From NCBI RefSeq assembly GCF_001758785.1, contig NZ_LROM01000104.1, forward strand, positions 1 through 38,919: a DNA stretch of 38,919 nucleotides, written 5' to 3'. Below the pieces are notes generated by a model. It worked only from the letters and a program-made list of their open reading frames with translations. It did no database searches and was not told where the DNA came from. The stretch's first letter is position 1. Each line of letters starts with the position of its first letter. A program made the translations under genes and the position numbers. This document shows positions 7,647 through 16,843 of this stretch, piece by piece. This stretch comes from Duganella phyllosphaerae (GTDB taxonomy: Bacteria; Pseudomonadota; Gammaproteobacteria; Burkholderiales; Burkholderiaceae_D).

Positions 7647-8141
7647 TTATTTGGCGGCAACTTCGGGCATCGCCGACGAATGGTGATTCAGGATTTTCCA
7701 GTCGCCACCCACCTTTTTGTACACATAGGTGTAACGCGCCTGCACGTCACGCGGCTTGCCGTCCACTGTCAGGCGAAACGTGTACACACCGGTGTCGAGT
7801 GCCGAATCGCTGCCCAGCATGCGGATCTGGCGCATATTGATCGTGCCGACCGGCTTCATCTTGAGAAACTTGACGAAATAGTCCTCGATGGCGGCTGGCG
7901 TGGTGCGCACTTCGTTCGACACGGTCGGCTCCAGCACGCCGTCCCTGGCGTACAGGCTGGCGACCTTGGCGGCGTCGCCGGTGGCCAGGGTGGCGTTCCA
8001 GCGGTCGAACAGGGCGGCGATTTCCGCTTCCTGGGCGTTGGCCGGGGCGGTGACGACGCCCGTATAAAACTTCGGTGCAATATCGGCAACAGCGAAGGTG
8101 GTCGATGCGGCGAGGGCGAGGGCGATCAGGACTTTTTTCAT
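7647..8141 (-). CDS. Secreted SnoaL-like / CaMKII-association-domain protein
   Basis: The 164-aa precursor has a clear signal peptide (MKKVLIALALAASTTFAVA, cleavage near residue 19). The remainder is a single alpha-beta cone-shaped domain of the NTF2/SnoaL superfamily, closest to the DUF4440, SgcJ/EcaC and CaMKII-association groups: EIAALFDRWNATLATGDAAK (helix 1), ASLYARDGVLEPT, and a C-terminal strand pair ending RYTYVYKKVGGDWKILNHHS. The fold binds small hydrophobic ligands or makes dimers, and no catalytic activity can be assigned. GGAG six bases upstream supports the start at 8141. It stands alone, closed by a terminator, and is divergent from the signalling operon at 8300. Confidence 0.85.
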   Translation of the reverse strand: MKKVLIALALAASTTFAVADIAPKFYTGVVTAPANAQEAEIAALFDRWNATLATGDAAKVASLYARDGVLEPTVSNEVRTTPAAIEDYFVKFLKMKPVGTINMRQIRMLGSDSALDTGVYTFRLTVDGKPRDVQARYTYVYKKVGGDWKILNHHSSAMPEVAAK

Positions 8142-8299
8142 TATGTGCTCCGTGTAGTTGAGGATCATCGGCGGTCGGTGACTGCCAATGAAGCCAGTAT
8201 CGCGGTCGTAGGCACTTTGAAAATCTGCCGGCCGGGGGTTGCGGCATATGCCGGGTGGCATATACACTGCGTATCCTCACATGAAACTGGTTGCATGCA

Positions 8300-9076
8300 A
8301 TGAATTCTCCTTCCGCGTCTCCTTCTGCCGGCGACAGCGCCCACGCGGTCCGCACCCGTTACCGCCAGAGCGAAAGCAGCGCCGCGCGATGGCGCTTGCT
8401 CACCGACGCTGCCGGCGCGCTGGCCCAGGACGGCGCCCGTCCGTCCGCGCTCTCCACCGTGCTGGCCAAGACCCTGGCGTTTTTGTCGCTCGACGATGGC
8501 TTGCTGCTGGTACTCAAGGACGACGCGCTGCACGTGGCAGCCAGCCACGGCAACGTGCCGCCGGTGGGGGCACGGGTGGCGCACGCGATGGCGCTGCACA
8601 CCGTGTTGCAGCCGGGACCGGTGGCGCCGCTGGTGCGCCAGGACGTGCCGAGCGGCCTGCGCATCGGCCGCGAGCAGCGCACCGGCCTCGAAGTGCTGGT
8701 GCCGCTATGCCTGGACGGCAAGCATCGCGGCATCCTGGCCCTGCTCTGCGCCGCCGCCGCACCGCCACCGCATCCCGACGACCTGCTCACGCTGCAGGCG
8801 CTGGCCACGCTGCTGGGCGCGGCTTTGGCCAATAGCCGGGCGGCGCCGCGCGTGGGCGCGGCGGAAGCCGCCGCCATTCTCAAGTCGCTCACCCCGCGCG
8901 AATTGCAGATCCTGGCCCTGCTGCCGCAAGGCTGGACCAACGCCGCCATGGGCGAACACCTGGGCATTGCCGCCGGCACGGTCAAGGTGCATGTGGAGCG
9001 CATCCTGCACAAGCTGGACCTGAACGACCGCACCCAGGCCGCCGTGCGAGCGGCCGACCTGGGACTGGGTTCATGA
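8300..9076 (+). CDS. GAF-LuxR family transcriptional regulator
   Basis: The 258-aa product has a GAF-like sensory domain (about residues 30-178) and a C-terminal LuxR-type helix-turn-helix at 197-250 (LTPRELQILALLPQGWTNAA, then HLGIAAGTVKVHVERILHKL). There is no receiver domain, so it is likely controlled by a ligand or by protein contact with the kinase encoded next. The first ATG at 8300 is used; an in-frame TTG at 8291 is possible, and neither has a good ribosome binding site. The stop overlaps the kinase start by ATGA (9073-9076). It probably reads out the following two-component pair or regulates this operon; that is inference from context. Confidence 0.85.
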   Translation: MNSPSASPSAGDSAHAVRTRYRQSESSAARWRLLTDAAGALAQDGARPSALSTVLAKTLAFLSLDDGLLLVLKDDALHVAASHGNVPPVGARVAHAMALHTVLQPGPVAPLVRQDVPSGLRIGREQRTGLEVLVPLCLDGKHRGILALLCAAAAPPPHPDDLLTLQALATLLGAALANSRAAPRVGAAEAAAILKSLTPRELQILALLPQGWTNAAMGEHLGIAAGTVKVHVERILHKLDLNDRTQAAVRAADLGLGS

Positions 9077-10962
9077 GCACTTTCGCCCGACTGAACCCGC
9101 GCCACTGGTCGCTCGGCTTCAAGGGCGGCGCCATCATCGTCACCTCGCTGGCCCTGCTGGTGGGCTCGGCCGCCACCAGTTACACGCTCGAGCGCAATAC
9201 GGCCGCCGCCACCGCCGACATGCTGCGCACCATGCAGGCGCAAGCCGACATCCAGCGCCTGCACACCCAGATTGCCGAAGCGGCCACCGGCGTGCGCGGC
9301 TACCTGCTCACCGGCCGCGACGATTTCCTGGTGCCCTACCACACCGCTGCCGAGCAACTGCCGGCCACCCTGGCCAGCCTGCAGGCGCGCGCGGTCGATC
9401 CCGAACAGCTGGCCAGCCTGGCGCGCATCACGCCGCTGCTGCGCCGCAAGCTCGCCAGCCTGAACCTGATGCGGGGCCAGCGCAACGCCAGCGCGGCGGA
9501 GTTGCAGGCCCACCTGGCCAGCAGCAAGCAGATCCTCGACCAGTTGCGCACCGAGATTGCCGTGATGAACCTGCGCGAGGCGGCCCTGGTCGAGCAGCGC
9601 ACGCTGGCCTTGCAACATGCCTCGAACCGCAACCTGTGGATGGCCATGATCGTGATCGGCGCCGGCATGGCCGGGGCGATGGCCACGCTCACCTTTACCC
9701 TCGGGCTGGTGCGGCGCGTGCGGCTGGCAGCCGAAAATGCCGAACGGCTATCCAACGACCTGCCGCTCAAACCCACGCCGTCCACCACCGACGAGCTGGG
9801 CCAACTGGCCGACCGGCTGCACCAGGCCAGTGTGCTGCTGGCTGGACGCGCCTCCGCCGCGCAGGCGGCCAGCCGCGCCAAGACCGAATTTTTGGCGCGC
9901 ACCAGCCACGAGCTGCGCACCCCGCTCAACGCCATTCTCGGCTATGCGCAACTGCTTGAGGCGGGCCTGCGCGAGCCGCGTGAGCGCGAACATGCCGAGC
10001 ACATCCGCCAGGCCGGCCAGCACCTGCTGGCACTGATCAACGAGGTGCTCGACATCGGCCGCATCGAAGCAGGCAAGCTGACGCTGGCGTGCGTGCCGGT
10101 GGCGCTGGCGCCGCTGCTGGACGAGGCGATGATGCTGATGGCGCCGCTGGCGCGCCAGCGCGGCGTGCAGCTGCGCCACGACCACGCCGGCCTCACGGCG
10201 GCGGTGCTGGCCGACCGCCAGCGCCTGCTGCAAGCGCTGCTCAACCTGCTGTCGAACGCGATCAAGTACGGTCCGCGCGACGGCGTGGTGACGATCCAGC
10301 TGGCCATCGACGACGAACTCGCGGCGATCCAGATCGATGACAACGGCCCCGGCATCACGGCGTCGTTGCGCACCCGCCTGTTCGCACCGTTCGACCGCCT
10401 GGGCGCCGAGCGCGGCAAGACCGAAGGCGCCGGCCTGGGCCTGGCGGTGTCGAAGGCGCTGATGCAGGCGATGGGCGGCGATGTAGTGCTGCACGACAAA
10501 GCCGGGCCGGGCAGCCGCTTTACCTTGACCCTGCCGCTGGCCACCACAGCAGCCACCCAGGCCGCCGCCGGGGCCGATGCGCAGGAACAGGTCGACCAGC
10601 CTGCGCCCGCACCGGCGCTGCCGCCGGCCAGCGCCAGCACCCACCACCTGCTGTGCGTGGAAGCCGATCCGGCCACCCGCATCCTGGTGGCCACCCTGGC
10701 CCAGCGCCGGCCGCACTGGCGCGTGACCGCCGTGGCCGATGCTGCCGAAGGCCTGGGCATTGCCCAGACCGACCACCCCGACCTGCTGCTGCTGGCCGCC
10801 AACCTGGCGGGCGAGCCATGGCTGACCTTGCCTACCACCGTGGTGCTGCTGGGCAGCGGCATCGACATCGACCACCGCGACGAGCCCCTGCCGCACCTGG
10901 CCAAACCGCTCGACATCCCGGCGTTCTTCGCCCTGCTCGACTCTACCGGACAACCAACATGA
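9073..10962 (+). CDS. CHASE3 sensor histidine kinase with C-terminal pseudo-receiver
   Basis: This 629-aa inner-membrane kinase has membrane helices at about 17-37 and 188-212 bracketing a periplasmic CHASE3 domain (about 40-180, with the typical ATGVRGYLLTGRDDFL). A HAMP-like linker, HisKA (SHELRTP, His279 as phosphorylation site) and HATPase_c follow (Asn395 in NLLSNAIKYG; DDNGPGI at 422-428; GAGLGLAV at 452-459). The C-terminal region (525-624) has the outline of a receiver domain, but the position of the phospho-accepting Asp is Ala575 (PDLLLLAANLAG), and one acidic-pocket residue is also changed (VEADP). Lys611 (LAKPLD) is kept. The receiver cannot take a phosphate in the usual way. Coupled by ATGA overlaps to both neighbours. 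Confidence 0.9.
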   Translation: MSTFARLNPRHWSLGFKGGAIIVTSLALLVGSAATSYTLERNTAAATADMLRTMQAQADIQRLHTQIAEAATGVRGYLLTGRDDFLVPYHTAAEQLPATLASLQARAVDPEQLASLARITPLLRRKLASLNLMRGQRNASAAELQAHLASSKQILDQLRTEIAVMNLREAALVEQRTLALQHASNRNLWMAMIVIGAGMAGAMATLTFTLGLVRRVRLAAENAERLSNDLPLKPTPSTTDELGQLADRLHQASVLLAGRASAAQAASRAKTEFLARTSHELRTPLNAILGYAQLLEAGLREPREREHAEHIRQAGQHLLALINEVLDIGRIEAGKLTLACVPVALAPLLDEAMMLMAPLARQRGVQLRHDHAGLTAAVLADRQRLLQALLNLLSNAIKYGPRDGVVTIQLAIDDELAAIQIDDNGPGITASLRTRLFAPFDRLGAERGKTEGAGLGLAVSKALMQAMGGDVVLHDKAGPGSRFTLTLPLATTAATQAAAGADAQEQVDQPAPAPALPPASASTHHLLCVEADPATRILVATLAQRRPHWRVTAVADAAEGLGIAQTDHPDLLLLAANLAGEPWLTLPTTVVLLGSGIDIDHRDEPLPHLAKPLDIPAFFALLDSTGQPT

Positions 10963-11429
10963 TGGAAAACCAAGTACTCGCCTCGCGCATCCTGATCATC
11001 GACGACCAGCCCGCCAACTTGCGGCTGCTGGAAGACATGTTCATCGCCGAGGGCCTGACCCACGTGGTCGGCACGACCGACGCCCGCACCGCGCTCGACT
11101 TGTTTACCGCCTTCGATCCCGACCTGATCGTGCTCGACCTGATGATGCCCGACCTCGACGGCTATGCCGTGCTCGAGCGCTTGAAGCGGCGCGGCGATCC
11201 GTACGACTTCCGCCCGGTGCTGGTGATTACCGCCGACGCCACCGCCGAGGCCAAGCGCCGCGCGCTGTCGCTGGGCGCCAAGGACTTTCTGACCAAGCCG
11301 TTCGACACGCTGGAGGCGATGCTGCGCGTATGGAACCTGCTGGAAACCCGGGTGCTGTACAAGCGCCTGCAAGCGCTGGCGCCGCAGCAGGAACTGGCGC
11401 CGCAGAGCTACCGGGGCCGCTTGCCGTGA
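10959..11429 (+). CDS. Single-domain response regulator
   Basis: The 156-aa product is one receiver domain followed by a short tail with no output domain. The acidic pocket is Asp15-Asp16, the phospho-acceptor Asp60 (LIVLDLMMPDLDG) and the conserved Lys113 (LTKPFDT). It is therefore a complete receiver, whereas the upstream kinase has a dead one, so it is the likely phosphate target of that kinase. It could act through a protein partner such as the LuxR-type regulator of the same operon. The start overlaps the kinase stop by ATGA; a second ATG follows immediately, so the exact start is uncertain by one codon. Confidence 0.9.
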   Translation: MMENQVLASRILIIDDQPANLRLLEDMFIAEGLTHVVGTTDARTALDLFTAFDPDLIVLDLMMPDLDGYAVLERLKRRGDPYDFRPVLVITADATAEAKRRALSLGAKDFLTKPFDTLEAMLRVWNLLETRVLYKRLQALAPQQELAPQSYRGRLP

Positions 11430-11601
11430 ACCGATCTGCCTCCGGCGCCATGCTGCGTCGCAATAATTTATTCACCACGGCGCACGCTTGAACTGACTTA
11501 TCGCAAAATCCTGTGCTATTCTTGCTCTATAAACATCGCCCAAGCACGGTTACGGGCGGTTTGGTGCGATGCGCCAAACAAGTTCATCAAAGCGAGGTCA
11601 T

Positions 11602-12057
11602 ATGGCGCAATCACATAGTTACGCATACGCAGGCCACTACATCGTCTGCACGCCCAAACGCACGGCGGACAACGGTTATTACGCCTGTTTCCGCATCTAC
11701 CGCGGCGGCTCATCCGATGGCGACGTCGTCTACGAACAAGCGTATCCGCAGGCCGAATTCGGCAGCGCCGACGGCGCCAACCGCTATGCGGCGGAAATGG
11801 CGTCGTACTGGCTCGACCAGTGGCCCATCAAGGGCTCGTTTACCCGCAAGCGCGACGGCCGCGCCATCACCTATCTCGGCACCTACAGCGTGGGCCATGG
11901 CGCCGACTGGAACGCCCGCGTGTATTGCGACGGCAATCTGATGGCCACGCCGGGCGGCGCTTTTCAGTACGACATCCTGCGCGACCCGAATATCTACCAG
12001 GCCGCCGAACACGTGATTCTCGCTGCCATCGATGGTGGCGCCAGCAAAGGTTCCTGA
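11602..12057 (+). CDS. Hypothetical protein, no recognised family
   Basis: The product is 151 aa, with no signal peptide and no membrane segment. It is rich in aromatic residues and glycine (for example ADNGYYACFRIYRGGSS and FQYDILRDPNIYQAAEHVI), suggesting a compact beta-rich cytoplasmic domain. The start at 11602 is chosen because GAGG lies a few bases upstream (AGCGAGGTCATATG); an in-frame ATG at 11569 would add 11 residues. Codon use resembles the neighbouring genes. No partner gene is close: the gap to the response regulator is about 170 bases and to the TonB receptor about 320. I do not recognise it. Confidence 0.65.
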   Translation: MAQSHSYAYAGHYIVCTPKRTADNGYYACFRIYRGGSSDGDVVYEQAYPQAEFGSADGANRYAAEMASYWLDQWPIKGSFTRKRDGRAITYLGTYSVGHGADWNARVYCDGNLMATPGGAFQYDILRDPNIYQAAEHVILAAIDGGASKGS

Positions 12058-12379
12058 TTTCCGGACGTTTGTCCTTACCTTTGGGCGTCTTGGCGGCACG
12101 CATCATACCAGTGCATTCTTCGTCGAAGACCGCCAAATACGCCCATAAATGATGCATTCCAAGGCCAACATGGTGCATCTTATTTTGGTAACGTTGTATT
12201 TTTCAGACTTTTATTCGGGTTAATTGACACTGATTCCCTGGCTATGTTTTGATGAACTCATCAGTACCTTGTTGCAATGATTTATTTTTCGCAACAACTT
12301 ACATGAGTGGTTCGCGTCGGCAAAACGCGGTTGTCAAAATAAAGGCTCTCGACTGAAGAGCTTAACCAAAGGGAATCAG
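12058..12379 (+). other. Intergenic leader region of the Oar-like receptor gene
   Basis: These 322 bases hold no credible gene. A TTGACA box lies at 12224-12229, but no good -10 box follows at 16-18 bases. Small dyads are visible: TCTTCG/CGAAGA (12117-12129), GATGCA/TGCATC (12151-12179) and TTGTTGC/GCAACAA (12269-12297). The last spans the likely leader RNA and could be an operator or a hairpin. The ribosome binding site AAGGGA is just before the start codon. The length suggests regulated expression. Confidence 0.4.
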
Positions 12380-15319
12380 ATGTTGAAAAAAACTGTAGTG
12401 GCCCATGCGTTGTCGGTCGCCTTTATGGCCTCGGTAGTATCCACTGCCGCAGTGAACACGGCTTACGCGCAATCGACCACGGGTAGCGTGTCGGGCAAAG
12501 CCGTGAGTGGAACGGTCATTGTTGCCTCCAACCCTGCGATCGGCGCCAGCCGTTCCGTCACCGTTGGCAAAGATGGCATCTTCCAGTTGTCCCAGTTGCC
12601 ACCGGGCGCTTACACGGTGAAGGCGACACTGCCAAACGGTACCGAGCAAACCGAAGCAGTGGTCGTCAACGCGGGCCAGGGCTCTACGGCCAATTTCAAC
12701 GAAGTGGCCTCGGTCACCGTTTCCGGCTCACTCGTCTCGCGTATCGATTTCAAATCGCCGGAATCGAGCACGGTCCTGAGCAAGGCAGCGATCGACCGCA
12801 TTCCTGTCGCCCGTGACGTCACCGCAGTTGCCCTGCTGGCGCCGGGCGCGACCCGTGGCGACAGCCGGATCGGCCAGACCGCGCTACGCGCTGGTAACGT
12901 GCCTTCGCTCGGCGGCGCCTCGCCGGCGGAAAACGTGTATTACATCAACGGCTTCAACGTCACCAATTCCCTCAATGGCGTAGCATTCAACCAGGTGCCG
13001 TTTGACGCCATCGGCACGCAAGAGGTAAAAACCGGTGGGTACGGCCCCGAATACGGCCGATCGCTGGGCGGCGTATTGTCGGTGACCACCAAACGCGGTA
13101 CCAACGAATGGAAGGGTGGCGTCAACGTCATGTACTCGCCCGAATCGCTGGAAGGCTCGGCGCTGTATCCAGTCAAGGGCACCGACGGCAAATGGCACAA
13201 CGCCAAGCGTGCCGGCGGCACCGACGACCTGCAGGCCAACGTCTGGTTGGGCGGCCCGGTCATCAAGGACAAACTGTTCATCTTCGGACTGGTGCAGGGT
13301 GCCGATATCGAACGCAAAACCTACGATTCGTCGCAGCAGGATGTGACCACATCCAAGTCACCGAAATACCTGCTCAAAGCCGACTGGAACATCAACGACA
13401 GCAATACTTTGGAATTGACCGCCTTCAGCGACAAAGCCAAGGACAAGGTCGATACCTGGAAGTCGCCCAACCAGTACGGCGAACAGAAGGGCGACTTCAA
13501 AGGCCATGACGATTACACGACGGGCGGCGAGAACTATATCGCCAAGTACACCTCGTGGCTGACCGATAACTTCACCGTGTCCGGTATCTATGGCGTGGGT
13601 CGCTACAACCGCAAATCCAACATTTCGACTGCCGACTGCCCGTACATTACCGATCGCCGTGTTTCGCCAGTGCTCCAGTATGGCTGCGCCACCACGACCT
13701 CGATTGACGATCCGAATGCCAACGATGAGCGCAAGGCATTCCGCCTCGACGCCGAGTGGACCATCGGCGACCATGGCCTGCGTTTCGGCATGGATAACGA
13801 GAAATACAAAGTGGTGAACGGCACCTTCTATCCTGGCGCCGACAACTATCGCGTCACCACGCTGGCCTCAGGCGGCACCCTGGCTGGCGGCTACACCAAC
13901 AACACTGGCGCTTCGCAGGACATCGTGACCGTACGTCGCTTCATTAACGGCGGTGCGTTTGAAACTGAAAATTCTGCCTACTACATCGAAGACAACTGGC
14001 AGGTGACGAAGAACGTCGTCGCCTCGCTCGGCGTGCGTAACGAATCGTTTACCAACAAGAATGCCAGTGGCGCTACCTTCATCGAAGTCAAGAATACCTG
14101 GGCCCCGCGCCTGGGGTTGACCTGGGACGTCAGCGGCAATGCCGAGACCAAGGTCTTCGCCAACGCCGGTCGTTACTACATTCCGGTGATGTCGAACACC
14201 AACGTGCGTCTGGCCGGTGCCGAAACCGACTACACCGACGTGTACGCCTTCAACGGCAGCTTTGCCAACGACCGTCTCGGCCTGCCAGCCATGGGCGCCA
14301 AGCTTGGCAACACCGTCGTCTCCGGCGACGGCACCGCCGGCGATCCACGTTCGGTCGTGGACCCGAACATCAAGCCCATGTACCAGGACGAGTACATCCT
14401 CGGTATCCAGCGAGCGCTGGCCAACCGTTGGGTCGTCGGCGGCAAGGTCACCTATCGCAAGCTGAAACGCGTGATGGACGATATGTGTAACGGTCCCGGC
14501 GCGGAACAATGGGCCGCAGCCAACGGCTACAGCGCCGGCCAGGCGGCGACCATCGGCAGCACCGTCGACCACTGCTTCCTGTACAACCCGGGTGGCGACC
14601 TGACCGCGAACGTCGATTTCGACGATGGCAAGGGCTTTACCCGCGTGGTCATCCCTTCTTCGGCGCTGGGTTTCCCGAAACCTGAACGGACCTTCAAGGC
14701 CCTTGAACTGACCTTCGAGCGCCCATGGGACGGCAAATGGTCGCTGCAGGGTTCGTACGTCATGGCCTTTAGCAAGGGCAATACCGAAGGCTACGTCAAG
14801 TCCGACATCGGCCAGGATGACGCCGGCATCAGCCAGGACTGGGACTTCCCGGGCCTGATGGAAGGCTCGAACGGCTACCTGCCCAACGATCGCCGTCACA
14901 CCTTCAAGATCTTCGGCGCCTACCAGCTGGCCGACGAGTGGCGCGTAGGCAGCAACATCGTTGTGCAGTCGGGCCGTCCGAAAAACTGCCTGGGCGTGTA
15001 CAACGGCACCCTCGATGAAGTCTCGGTCGACTACGGCTCGTCGTCGTTCTATTGCAACGGCGTGCTGAAACCTCGCGGCTCGCAAGGCCGCCTTGCCTGG
15101 ACTACCGAGGTGGGCGTGCAGGCAACCTATCAGCCCAAGTGGCAGAAAGGCCTGAGCTTCCAGGTCGACGTACTGAACCTGTTCAACGAACGCACCACCA
15201 CCGCGATCGACGAGCAGGCAGAAGCTGCTGCAGTGGGTTCCGTCAGCGCCACCTATATGCGCCCGGTCTCGTACCAGGGCGCCCGCAAGGTCCGCTTCAC
15301 GGCAGCATACGAGTTCTAA
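12380..15319 (+). CDS. Oar-like TonB-dependent outer-membrane receptor
   Basis: This outer-membrane barrel imports large or scarce substrates with energy from TonB-ExbBD. The 979-aa precursor has a signal peptide (about residues 1-30, ending NTAYA), a CarboxypepD_reg-like beta-sandwich (about 33-110, with GIFQLSQLPPGAYTVKATLP), a plug domain (about 120-235, with GYGPEYGRSLGGVLSVTTKR), and a long barrel ending in AAYEF, with the terminal Phe needed for barrel insertion. This architecture is the Oar/OmpA-related receptor group, often several copies per genome in this lineage, with mostly unknown substrates. AAGGGA six bases upstream supports the start. A strong terminator follows, so it is its own transcription unit. 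Confidence 0.9.
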   Translation: MLKKTVVAHALSVAFMASVVSTAAVNTAYAQSTTGSVSGKAVSGTVIVASNPAIGASRSVTVGKDGIFQLSQLPPGAYTVKATLPNGTEQTEAVVVNAGQGSTANFNEVASVTVSGSLVSRIDFKSPESSTVLSKAAIDRIPVARDVTAVALLAPGATRGDSRIGQTALRAGNVPSLGGASPAENVYYINGFNVTNSLNGVAFNQVPFDAIGTQEVKTGGYGPEYGRSLGGVLSVTTKRGTNEWKGGVNVMYSPESLEGSALYPVKGTDGKWHNAKRAGGTDDLQANVWLGGPVIKDKLFIFGLVQGADIERKTYDSSQQDVTTSKSPKYLLKADWNINDSNTLELTAFSDKAKDKVDTWKSPNQYGEQKGDFKGHDDYTTGGENYIAKYTSWLTDNFTVSGIYGVGRYNRKSNISTADCPYITDRRVSPVLQYGCATTTSIDDPNANDERKAFRLDAEWTIGDHGLRFGMDNEKYKVVNGTFYPGADNYRVTTLASGGTLAGGYTNNTGASQDIVTVRRFINGGAFETENSAYYIEDNWQVTKNVVASLGVRNESFTNKNASGATFIEVKNTWAPRLGLTWDVSGNAETKVFANAGRYYIPVMSNTNVRLAGAETDYTDVYAFNGSFANDRLGLPAMGAKLGNTVVSGDGTAGDPRSVVDPNIKPMYQDEYILGIQRALANRWVVGGKVTYRKLKRVMDDMCNGPGAEQWAAANGYSAGQAATIGSTVDHCFLYNPGGDLTANVDFDDGKGFTRVVIPSSALGFPKPERTFKALELTFERPWDGKWSLQGSYVMAFSKGNTEGYVKSDIGQDDAGISQDWDFPGLMEGSNGYLPNDRRHTFKIFGAYQLADEWRVGSNIVVQSGRPKNCLGVYNGTLDEVSVDYGSSSFYCNGVLKPRGSQGRLAWTTEVGVQATYQPKWQKGLSFQVDVLNLFNERTTTAIDEQAEAAAVGSVSATYMRPVSYQGARKVRFTAAYEF

Positions 15320-15351
15320 GCTGACGCCACAGGCGCTCGATCAGCCTGACT

Positions 15352-15387
15352 ATGCCGCCCGTCGCAAGACCGGGCGGCATTTTTTTT
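15352..15387 (+). terminator. Strong rho-independent terminator after the Oar-like receptor
   Basis: A perfect 10-bp GC-rich stem (ATGCCGCCCG at 15352-15361, CGGGCGGCAT at 15371-15380) with a 9-base loop is followed by a run of seven further T residues. It lies 33 bases after the receptor stop codon. Confidence 0.95.
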
Positions 15388-15445
15388 CCACACCGGCATG
15401 GCGCTTCGATTAGGATGCAGCATCACCGACTTCCGCTTACCCCTC

Positions 15446-16396
15446 ATGACACCTACCCGCGCCACCGCAGTTTCCGCCCTGCTTGCCGCCCTGCTCTGCG
15501 CCGCCGCCGCCTGCGCCCAGGGCTTCGAAGTTGCTGTCACGGTTGACGACCTGCCCGCCCACGGCCAACTGCCGCCCGGCGTGACGCGCCTGGGCATCGC
15601 CGAATCGACCCTGCATACCTTCCAACAGCACGGCGTGACCGAAGCGTTCGGGTTTGTCAACGCCGGCAAATTAGCCGGGGCCGATGCCGCCGACGACGCC
15701 AAGGTGCTCGACGCCTGGCGCGCCGCCGGCCACCCGCTGGGCAACCACACCGCCACCCACCTCGGTCTGTCGAAGGCGCCGTCGCTGGCCGCCTGGCAGG
15801 CCGACGTCGAAGCCGGCGAAGCGGCCGTGGCGCAGCGCATGCAGGGCGCCGACTGGCGCTACCTGCGGTTACCATTCCTCGACGGCGGCGGCGAACGCTG
15901 GCCGGCAGCGCTGGCCTACCTGCGCGCACGCGGCTACCGCGTGGCCGATGTCAGCATCTCGTTCGATGACTGGGCCTATACCGATGCCTATGCACGCTGC
16001 GTGGCCAGCGGCGATGAGGCCACCATATCCGCGATGAAGAACCAGTACCTGGCGGCGGTCGATGCCGGTATCGCCAGGATGCAGGCCCACTCGCAGCGCG
16101 TGTATGGCCGCGTGATTGCGCAAGTGCTGCTGACCCACCTGGGCGGCTGGAGCGCAGTGACCCTGCCCGACGTGCTGCAACGGCTGGACCGGGCTGGCGC
16201 CCGCTACGTCTCGCTGGAAAAAGCCCAGTCCGATCCAGCATATGCCGAGCCCGCAGGCGGCACCGTGATCGAGCGTACGGCGCGGCGCCGGGGCATCCGG
16301 CTCGGTGAGGCGGCGTCAGTGGCCAGCCGCATCGATCCTGATACCGTATGCCGCGAACGGGAGCACCAGCAGCCTGTTCCATCAGGAAAGAAGTGA
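15446..16396 (+). CDS. Secreted polysaccharide deacetylase (NodB fold)
   Basis: Enzymes of this fold remove acetyl groups from N-acetylated or O-acetylated sugars with a divalent metal. The 316-aa precursor has a signal peptide (about residues 1-24, ending AAACA). Conserved NodB motifs are TVDDLP (Asp34 and Asp35) and GNHTATH (metal ligands His101 and His105), followed by YLRLPFLDGGG in place of motif 3 and SISFDDWAY. The start at 15446 begins exactly at the signal peptide; an in-frame ATG at 15398 would bury it behind 16 residues. Neither has a clear ribosome binding site. The substrate, perhaps peptidoglycan or an exopolysaccharide, cannot be named. It follows a terminator and has its own promoter. 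Confidence 0.85.
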   Translation: MTPTRATAVSALLAALLCAAAACAQGFEVAVTVDDLPAHGQLPPGVTRLGIAESTLHTFQQHGVTEAFGFVNAGKLAGADAADDAKVLDAWRAAGHPLGNHTATHLGLSKAPSLAAWQADVEAGEAAVAQRMQGADWRYLRLPFLDGGGERWPAALAYLRARGYRVADVSISFDDWAYTDAYARCVASGDEATISAMKNQYLAAVDAGIARMQAHSQRVYGRVIAQVLLTHLGGWSAVTLPDVLQRLDRAGARYVSLEKAQSDPAYAEPAGGTVIERTARRRGIRLGEAASVASRIDPDTVCREREHQQPVPSGKK

Positions 16397-16504
16397 TACA
16401 ACCGACCGCTGACTAGTCCTACAAGGAGGCCGCAAGCGCGCCGATAGCGCACGGACTGAGGAATGCTTACGATGTAGCTTGTTTGTCACCACAAGGAGCT
16501 CAAC

Positions 16505-16783
16505 ATGAAACAGCATCACGCACCAGCCAAGTTCGTCTTCGCCTTGATCCTGACCGCCGCCGCTGTTACCGGTTGCAAGAAGCAGGAAGTCGATCCGCCA
16601 GCACCTGAAGTTGTAGCACCACCGGCCAACACGGCGCCGACCGGCTCGCCGCCAGCAGACACGACCATGCCACCGCCAGCGACCACGCCGCCGGCTGACG
16701 GCATGGCAACCCCACCGGCAGGCGGCACCACCCCACCGGGCGGCACCACGCCAGACCCGGCAGCACCGCCACCAGCGCGTTAA
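16505..16783 (+). CDS. Small proline/threonine-rich lipoprotein
   Basis: The 92-aa precursor has a positively charged start, a hydrophobic stretch and a lipobox AVTGC, giving lipidation at Cys24. The mature part is almost only Pro, Thr, Ala and Gly in loose PPA/TTPP repeats, so it is an extended tether rather than a folded domain. AAGGAG six bases upstream supports the start. It is probably a membrane-attached, low-complexity wall or envelope linker. Function unknown. The low-complexity repeats could vary in length between strains. Confidence 0.75.
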   Translation: MKQHHAPAKFVFALILTAAAVTGCKKQEVDPPAPEVVAPPANTAPTGSPPADTTMPPPATTPPADGMATPPAGGTTPPGGTTPDPAAPPPAR

Positions 16784-16843
16784 GCGGTCGGCCGCACTAC
16801 GGTTAGTGGCATGCTGCCGCACGGTTAGTCGTCAGCGCATGAT

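Noticed and set aside
12224..12252. A sigma-70 promoter at TTGACA upstream of the Oar-like receptor.
   Set aside because: The -35 box is perfect, but at 16-18 bases there is only TTTTGA-like sequence. It is recorded in the intergenic entry, not as a promoter.
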